A stretch of DNA of 11,038 nucleotides. Source: an uncultured Clostridia bacterium (GTDB lineage: Bacteria; Bacillota; Clostridia; HGM11514). Location: positions 1 through 11,038 of the forward strand of contig CABSMD010000068.1 in assembly GCA_902478725.1 (NCBI GenBank). The letters run 5' to 3'. The notes beneath the pieces were generated by a model. That model was not told where the DNA came from and ran no database searches. It saw only the letters and a list, made by a program, of their open reading frames with translations. Below, piece by piece: positions 5,785-11,038 of the stretch (within the stretch, counting starts at the first letter, position 1; the number at the start of each line of letters is the position of its first letter). A program made the translations under genes and the position numbers.

Positions 5785-5813
5785 ATTATAGCACGGAAAA
5801 CCAACCTTGTCAA
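5785..5813 (-). promoter_or_regulatory. Near-consensus sigma-A promoter of the leader-metY-cysK operon
   Basis: Minus strand: TTGACA (5813-5808), a 17-base spacer, TATAAT (5790-5785). All twelve consensus bases match. Such a strong promoter usually needs tight control, in line with the palindrome and hairpin downstream. Confidence 0.92.
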
Positions 5814-5908
5814 TAGGTGAATGAAATTTTTCCTAAACAACCTGTAATATTGCCCTATATCCCTATAACTACCTCCGTCATACTTCTAAATACCGTTCCC
5901 GTTTTTCC

Positions 5909-8900
5909 CTATTTATAATCCTCCCATTTATATTCTTTTGTTTCTTTCTCGTCTAGATAATAGTTATGAGTTATAGTTGCTTCCAAAACAATCGTATAAT
6001 GCCATTGCTCCGGCTCCAAATCCGTATAGGGATTAAAGTCAAGCGTCTTGATATATTCTGCATCCGGTTTTCTGCCAAGGATGCGGTTGATAATCGTCAT
6101 GACCTCAGCCCGGGTGATTTCATTTTCCGGCCGGAAAGACCCGTCCTCATATCCGTCAATCAGTCCCGCTTCATAAATTGCCAGAATGTCCTCATACGCC
6201 CACAGCTTATCGCTCACATCCGGAAATACATTTTTTGATTTTTTGGGAGCCTCTAACTGGGCAAACCTACGCACCAGCGCAGCAAATTCCGCCCGTGTCA
6301 GATTCTGTTCCGGCTGGTATGTACCGTCTGGATAGCCGTAAATAATCTCATAATGCGTCAGATATTCAATCTCTAAAATGGACCAGCGCCCTATGGATAC
6401 ATCTGAAAAGACCTTTCCAGTTGCTGTCACAGGTGTATCATAGGTTTTGTTTTTTACGCGGTACAGCACGGCGGCAATCTCTTCTCTAGTGATTTTTCCA
6501 TCCGCTCTTACACTGCCATCGGGATAACCGTAGATATAACCGATATGGGTAGGGTGTTCATTGTCGAAAATATCTTTGGTATATTTTCTGGTGTTATCAA
6601 TCGTCGAGCTGCCCCCGCCTCCTCCGCCACCGCCGCCGCTCGTGGATTTGATGGCATAAATGTACTTGGCCTCCGGGCCGAAAAAGCTGAATCCATCGCA
6701 GGTTTCCATATATACTGCGCGAAGTGTTGTAGACGAACTAAGGGAAAGCATATCACCCGGTTTAAATTCCTTGCGTTTTTCCGGATCGGTTGGGTCAGAA
6801 CCATCTAATGTATAGAACAGTTTGATATCCCGCTCGCTGCCTTCATACTCATTAATTAATTGATACCGCGTACCCTTTGTATACAAAATCGGATTGCCGC
6901 TTTCGTCCATCTCGGCAAGACTGGAGACCGGCTTATTCAGAATAACAAAACGGTAATTAAAATCTGTGAGGGAATTGGCAATCAGATTGCCTTCTTCATC
7001 TTCAAGCCATGCAGTAATCTTCAAGGTATCCCAGGATATTGAGGGATAAATGGGCGAACTCTGCCCGGGCCGGAAGGTGCTTTCCGGAACAGAATACGAC
7101 TCTCCGCTCTGCAAAGTGACATCGTACTGGTATCGGATGAAATAACCCGACGCTGTGTTCAAAGTAATTCCCTGGTTACACGGGTTTTCCAAAAGCTCGT
7201 TTACAGCAAAGACATGTCTGGAATCAAACGGGCTGTTGACATATAGTCTCCCGCTTCCGGGTTCTTTCGAGCCGGGAAACAAATAATATTCATATACTGC
7301 CTCAGAACGTATACCGGAGGCTGGATCAAATATATTATAGTCCTTTACCGTATACGCTTTGAGAATGGTATTCTGGGCCAGTGTGACTTTGCCGTTTAAG
7401 TATCGAGTATCTTCCCCAGCGGTATCTGTACTCTTTCTGTAAAACAGCGTATGATTTGCGCTCTTTGGCGAAGCCGGGCTTTCAAGCAACTCAACATCAA
7501 TTTTGTCGCTGTATATACCGGAAATGGGCCGAATCACGGGCGGCAGCGGAATAAATTTGTAAAATACAAGATTCTTACTGCTTCTGATACCGTTCTTTTC
7601 CGCGTACAGATAGATGACGCAATCGTCCTTCAAATGGATGGTACCATTGTACTTCTGCACATTGGCAGGGTTCTTCGCATCGTAATAATAAATTTCCGCA
7701 CCTTCTGTCAGGCAATACAAATCAACCCTTAAAACTGTGTCCTCCCCGTCATCAATCACGCCGTTTTGGTTCTCATCTATAGCCCGTTCGTCATAGCTGC
7801 CGGAAGGGATAGACGCATACGGCGGAAGAACCCTATCAGCAGAAGCAATATGGGTATAGGTTCCCTTACTTTCATCGCCTTTTACGCCGTCAAGCTCCGC
7901 ATAAACAGTAAGCGTGAACGGGGAATCGTTCTGCGCGTCGGCCGGCACCGGATTTCCAACTTCCTTTGTTCCATCTGCATCCGTATATGCTTTTCCCGTA
8001 ACAGGGTCAATCCAGAACGTATGAAATCCATCCAACGTAATGGTATTTTCCACATTGCCAATGGTATAGTGCACCGTCGAGCCGTCAATCCCTTTAACAG
8101 GCAGCAGTACGCCGTCTATATCAGGTAAAACCGTGCTTTCTGGTATCTGTGGCCCTTCCGGCACAATGGTGTAGTAGAATATGCCAAGGCCGCTCTGTTT
8201 TCCGTTTTCATCCACCGCGATAGCCTTAATAATAGTATTGCCTGTAACCGGAATGTCCTCACCATGAAACGCAAGGGTTCCGTCCGCGCCCTTTTGCGGA
8301 TTATCCGGCACTTCTCCGTGCCCAACGGTGTAATAAACTGTTACCCCCTCCGGCTGTGCATAGAAGGATGTGGTAAACGGTTCCCTTCTGTTGTTTTCAT
8401 AAACATAGACGCCCGGATCCAGCGTTACCTCCGGCCGCACCGGTCTGCCGGATATCAGCTCATAGGTTTCTGTGGCAATCTTGCTGTAATGGCCGGAGCT
8501 GTTTTGAATCACCGCATTGATAACCGTGCTGCTACTTATGACAACCTCAGCCTGACTGGCAGTCGTCTGTTTTCTGGTGGACGAGGTTCGGGGGTCCGTG
8601 CCGTCTGTTGTGTAATAAAGCAGATACGAATCGCCCGAATGGGGCTTGAAGATTGTTACCGTGCTGCTTTTATCGTTAAACTGGGTGGAGGACGGAACAA
8701 TAACCGGTGCATCTGGAAGAATGGTATAGCGAAATGTCGCCAAATCGCCCTTATTGTTCCCGTCCTTTGATACGGCGATGGCCTGTATTTTTGTATCCTT
8801 TTCTATAGGAATAGGTTTTGTTTTGTCATATACCAAACTGTTTCCATCTGGAACACTCCCGTCCGTCGTATAATAGATAATATCGTCAAAGCCGCTGGTA

Positions 8901-10678
8901 ATCAAATATACGTCCACCGATTCCTTGTATTCACCTGGGTACGGCACCGCCGAAACAGTCAATGGCGGGGTCACGTCAAAAATATAGTCAAACGCAGTCG
9001 TCACGCTAAACACGCCGTTTAATACCGCTACAGCGCGGATGGTGGTGTTTTTTGCAATTCTGATAGGCGCCTCATAACGAATCCCATGGGTTCTCGGATC
9101 GGAGCCATCTGTGGTAAACCAAATCTCCGCACCAGATTTTGTAGACTCTGAGGTTAAGATTACGTCAAACGGGGACGCACTTGCAGGATTAGATGAAGGC
9201 TCTGCTTCTACCGGGGAAGGGGTGATATAAAGCATATATAACGAAATGGTACTGAACTCCACATCCTCATGGCTTGTTCCTTTGACCGTTACCAACCTGA
9301 CAGGCGTTGTTTTGTCAATTTCAATTTCCCGGCTCATCTTGCTGAGCTTTACCCAGCCCGTAGCCGGATCGGTATTGGCACTGCTAAAATCAATATCGTC
9401 GGTAGTCAAAGCGGGAGAAAAAGTATAATAAATCTCATGTATATTGGCAATCATGCCATTTGTTGTTTGTTTGTCGGTCGCATAGACCGAAAACCGGTTG
9501 TTGTCGGTATAGTAATAATACGGCACCGGATTGTCTGCGTTGTCATAATCAAAATACAGCCTTGGCGCAGGCGGCTCAATAAAGTAGTTGTAATCCATCA
9601 CATAACTATACCGATAGCTTCCGTTCACAAGCTTCCTGGCATAGCAGCGGATGGTAGAGGTATAGGGTATTCGGATGCCTTTTGTATCGTCATACCGTTC
9701 ATACCGTTCGTCGTCCGGGTACCGGGGCACACTGGTATCAAGGGTATAAAAAATTTCACTTTCCTCCGTGGCCGGGGTCAAATGTACCGTCAGGTCCCCG
9801 GTCTCCGGATAAATATAGTAGCCTGGTTCTTTATCGGGGACAGGCGGATGCACCGGTGCAGCGTCGCCGATGATGATCTGGTGGTAGCCGCCGTATAACA
9901 TTGTGGTGGAAGCTTTGAAGGTATACGGATACCCTTCTTTGTGCTTGGGTATCAGTTCAAAGACGCCGTCGTTGGAAACCGCGCCGGTTTCCACCATTAC
10001 CTCAGTGGAACCTTTGGCCGTGCTTTTGGGCCGCAGGGTAATATTACACAGGTTGTACCAATTGGTATCCATGCCGGATTCCGGAAAGAATGTCTTTTCA
10101 CCCTGAAGTACAAACACGCCCTGCACCACCATATAGTCCTTGCCATAGATATTCTGCACCGTAACAGGCGGCAGTGTCCTGTCTGTATAATCCACCAGAA
10201 CGCCGTCCATTTCGCTCTCAGACCAGCCTGTTACGCCGTATCGTTTGGCGTCCTCAAAGGTAAGCCCCAGTGTCTGGAAGGGAAGCAGCGAGTTGATGGC
10301 AACCTGGCCGCTGCCTTGCGTGAGAGACGGGTTAGCGTGTGTTTTGGCGTCACTATATACCAGGTCAAAAAATGCAGGGTCAAAGTAAAACTTCACAACG
10401 TAACTGTTGAGGTTATACTGGTATTCCTCTTCGTTCTCTCCCTTGTTTGGAGCGTCAATCGCCGCATATACGTTTACATCCTCGCCGGCATACACGTTTG
10501 TATAGGAAGCCGGCTCTGCATCCGGGTCTGCGCTGTTTGCATGGATATAGGCCGTCCGTTTAATTTTCTTGGTGTCCACCTTACTCCAGTCTATATCTGG
10601 GGATGAAGCAAAAGTGGGTGCTGTATGACAAAAAAGTATAAGGAACAACGTGCATATGGAAATCATTCTTTTATACAT
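5909..10678 (-). CDS. Large secreted S-layer-anchored protein with chitobiase/Fn3-associated-like repeats and three SLH domains
   Basis: A 1589-residue surface protein. A signal peptide (1-24, TFA/SS cleavage) is followed by a beta-rich domain to about 265, perhaps cohesin-like (VVKFYFDPAFF, later LCNITLRPKST). From about 285 to 1345 run roughly ten degenerate repeats of 80-110 residues. Their core is YYTTDGSDPR with a following TTIRAVAV strand and a YxY(T/F)I end, typical of the chitobiase C-terminal/Fn3-associated fold. An EF-hand-like loop is at 968-979 (D, N, N, D, E at calcium positions). A Gly9 linker (1348-1356) leads to SLH domains at about 1367-1410, 1422-1470 and 1483-1537, which bind pyruvylated wall polymers. 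A short extra segment, YTDLEPEQWHYTIVLEATI, follows. No catalytic domain is visible, so adhesion or scaffolding is inferred. ATG 10678 has GGGAG 9 bases upstream. No clear terminator follows in 5821-5908. Confidence 0.9.
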   Translation of the reverse strand: MYKRMISICTLFLILFCHTAPTFASSPDIDWSKVDTKKIKRTAYIHANSADPDAEPASYTNVYAGEDVNVYAAIDAPNKGENEEEYQYNLNSYVVKFYFDPAFFDLVYSDAKTHANPSLTQGSGQVAINSLLPFQTLGLTFEDAKRYGVTGWSESEMDGVLVDYTDRTLPPVTVQNIYGKDYMVVQGVFVLQGEKTFFPESGMDTNWYNLCNITLRPKSTAKGSTEVMVETGAVSNDGVFELIPKHKEGYPYTFKASTTMLYGGYHQIIIGDAAPVHPPVPDKEPGYYIYPETGDLTVHLTPATEESEIFYTLDTSVPRYPDDERYERYDDTKGIRIPYTSTIRCYARKLVNGSYRYSYVMDYNYFIEPPAPRLYFDYDNADNPVPYYYYTDNNRFSVYATDKQTTNGMIANIHEIYYTFSPALTTDDIDFSSANTDPATGWVKLSKMSREIEIDKTTPVRLVTVKGTSHEDVEFSTISLYMLYITPSPVEAEPSSNPASASPFDVILTSESTKSGAEIWFTTDGSDPRTHGIRYEAPIRIAKNTTIRAVAVLNGVFSVTTAFDYIFDVTPPLTVSAVPYPGEYKESVDVYLITSGFDDIIYYTTDGSVPDGNSLVYDKTKPIPIEKDTKIQAIAVSKDGNNKGDLATFRYTILPDAPVIVPSSTQFNDKSSTVTIFKPHSGDSYLLYYTTDGTDPRTSSTRKQTTASQAEVVISSSTVINAVIQNSSGHYSKIATETYELISGRPVRPEVTLDPGVYVYENNRREPFTTSFYAQPEGVTVYYTVGHGEVPDNPQKGADGTLAFHGEDIPVTGNTIIKAIAVDENGKQSGLGIFYYTIVPEGPQIPESTVLPDIDGVLLPVKGIDGSTVHYTIGNVENTITLDGFHTFWIDPVTGKAYTDADGTKEVGNPVPADAQNDSPFTLTVYAELDGVKGDESKGTYTHIASADRVLPPYASIPSGSYDERAIDENQNGVIDDGEDTVLRVDLYCLTEGAEIYYYDAKNPANVQKYNGTIHLKDDCVIYLYAEKNGIRSSKNLVFYKFIPLPPVIRPISGIYSDKIDVELLESPASPKSANHTLFYRKSTDTAGEDTRYLNGKVTLAQNTILKAYTVKDYNIFDPASGIRSEAVYEYYLFPGSKEPGSGRLYVNSPFDSRHVFAVNELLENPCNQGITLNTASGYFIRYQYDVTLQSGESYSVPESTFRPGQSSPIYPSISWDTLKITAWLEDEEGNLIANSLTDFNYRFVILNKPVSSLAEMDESGNPILYTKGTRYQLINEYEGSERDIKLFYTLDGSDPTDPEKRKEFKPGDMLSLSSSTTLRAVYMETCDGFSFFGPEAKYIYAIKSTSGGGGGGGGGSSTIDNTRKYTKDIFDNEHPTHIGYIYGYPDGSVRADGKITREEIAAVLYRVKNKTYDTPVTATGKVFSDVSIGRWSILEIEYLTHYEIIYGYPDGTYQPEQNLTRAEFAALVRRFAQLEAPKKSKNVFPDVSDKLWAYEDILAIYEAGLIDGYEDGSFRPENEITRAEVMTIINRILGRKPDAEYIKTLDFNPYTDLEPEQWHYTIVLEATITHNYYLDEKETKEYKWEDYK

Positions 10679-10717
10679 ATCGTCTATCTCCCATCTGTAT
10701 TTTCATATTTGTAAAAT

Positions 10718-10746
10718 ATTTTAGCGGTCGGTTAAAATACTTTAAA
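10718..10746 (-). promoter_or_regulatory. Candidate promoter of the large SLH gene
   Basis: Minus strand: TTTAAA (10746-10741), a 17-base spacer, TAAAAT (10723-10718). The match is 4/6 and 5/6 in an A/T-rich stretch, so chance is possible. It would give a leader of about 33 bases. Confidence 0.4.
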
Positions 10747-10753
10747 AATAGGA

Positions 10754-10802
10754 AAATACCTCATTGCAGTACAGCCTTCGGGCTGTACTGCAATGCGTAT
10801 TT
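10754..10802. terminator. Long UUCG-capped hairpin between the two SLH genes, likely bidirectional terminator
   Basis: CATTGCAGTACAGCC (10762-10776) pairs perfectly with GGCTGTACTGCAATG (10781-10795) around TTCG, a very stable C(UUCG)G loop on the plus strand. AAATAC/GTATTT extends the stem across a small bulge. On the minus strand it follows the upstream SLH gene stop by about 24 bases and runs into TATTTT. On the plus strand it runs into TATTTCTTTT. Terminating the upstream SLH gene is its likely job. Confidence 0.7.
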
Positions 10803-10825
10803 CTTTTAACAAAGCACGGTTTATT

Positions 10826-11038
10826 TTAATGAAGCAAAGTCTCATTATGGGATACAACCGCCTCAATTATTTGAGCAGCTGCCCAATGGCCTTCTATATC
10901 GGTTGCGGGGTAGCCATTTTCTGCTACGTATGCAGCGACTTTAGCTTCGTCCGGCGTACGTCCCAGCGCCCGGTTGATCATTGTGATCGCTTCCGCCCGG
11001 ACGATCTGCCTGCCAAGGCCAAAGGAACCGTCCTCATA
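10826..11038 (-). CDS. C-terminal end of a second SLH-domain surface protein (partial)
   Basis: The last 70 codons of a gene that enters from the right edge. It reads YEDGSFGLGRQIVRAEAITM and INRALGRTPDEAK, the second half of an SLH domain with the usual G-x-F ... (T/V)RAE core. A tail with TDIEGHWAAAQIIEAVVSHN follows. The same arrangement ends the large gene downstream (YEDGSFRPENEITRAEVMTI, INRILGRKPD, then TDLEPEQWHYTIVLEATITH), so the two are tandem paralogues sharing a half SLH-like motif after the third repeat. The stop is at 10826. N-terminal content and function are outside the window. Confidence 0.88.
   Translation of the reverse strand, partial: YEDGSFGLGRQIVRAEAITMINRALGRTPDEAKVAAYVAENGYPATDIEGHWAAAQIIEAVVSHNETLLH

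Noticed and set aside
6611..6637. GGN repeat tract as a possible phase-variable or sequencing-error site
   Set aside because: It encodes a Gly9 linker in frame with flanking domains, a common linker before SLH domains; the codons vary, so slippage is unlikely.
8264..10606. Several plus-strand ORFs of 150-220 codons within the large SLH gene
   Set aside because: They are antisense shadows of a 1589-codon gene with clear domains; they lack ribosome sites, and their composition is that of a reversed reading.

Overview
The window reads as chromosome from a low-to-middle GC Gram-positive anaerobe of the class Clostridia. The evidence is a perfect CIRCE operator on an hrcA-grpE operon, strong AGGAGG-type ribosome sites, ECF-transporter and Rrf2-family genes, and S-layer (SLH) proteins with a poly-glycine linker. 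This is inferred from gene content; no species can be named.

Layout. 1-1513 (minus): start of the heat-shock operon, with a sigma-A promoter, CIRCE, hrcA and the 5' part of grpE, which runs off the left edge. 1585-1766 (plus): an initiator tRNA-Met with its own promoter and terminator; an 11-bp inverted repeat covers the promoter -35. 1767-2183: no intact gene, only a probable frameshifted coding remnant. 2184-2704 (minus): an Rrf2-family regulator with three IscR-like cysteines, its own promoter and a terminator. 2714-5813 (minus): a sulfur-assimilation operon. In transcription order it has a near-consensus promoter, an Rrf2-type palindrome directly after the -10, a 43-codon ORF very rich in Met and Cys, a strong hairpin with a U-tract, a 26-codon ORF with a perfect ribosome site, metY, cysK, the C-terminal part of an ECF S component, and a start-less coding-like stretch. 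5909-10678 (minus): a 1589-residue secreted surface protein made of chitobiase/Fn3-associated-like repeats, an EF-hand-like loop, a Gly9 linker and three SLH domains. 10754-10802: a long hairpin. 10826-11038 (minus): the C-terminal end of a second SLH protein.

How the genes work together. MetY and CysK fix sulfide into homocysteine and cysteine from O-acetylhomoserine and O-acetylserine. The nearby Rrf2 regulator is a natural candidate to bind the palindrome at their promoter. The Met/Cys-rich ORF followed by a terminator has the layout of leader-peptide attenuation, so the operon may have two layers of sulfur-amino-acid control. This leader is the most interesting element in the window. The two SLH proteins are tandem paralogues displayed on the cell wall and appear unrelated to the sulfur genes.
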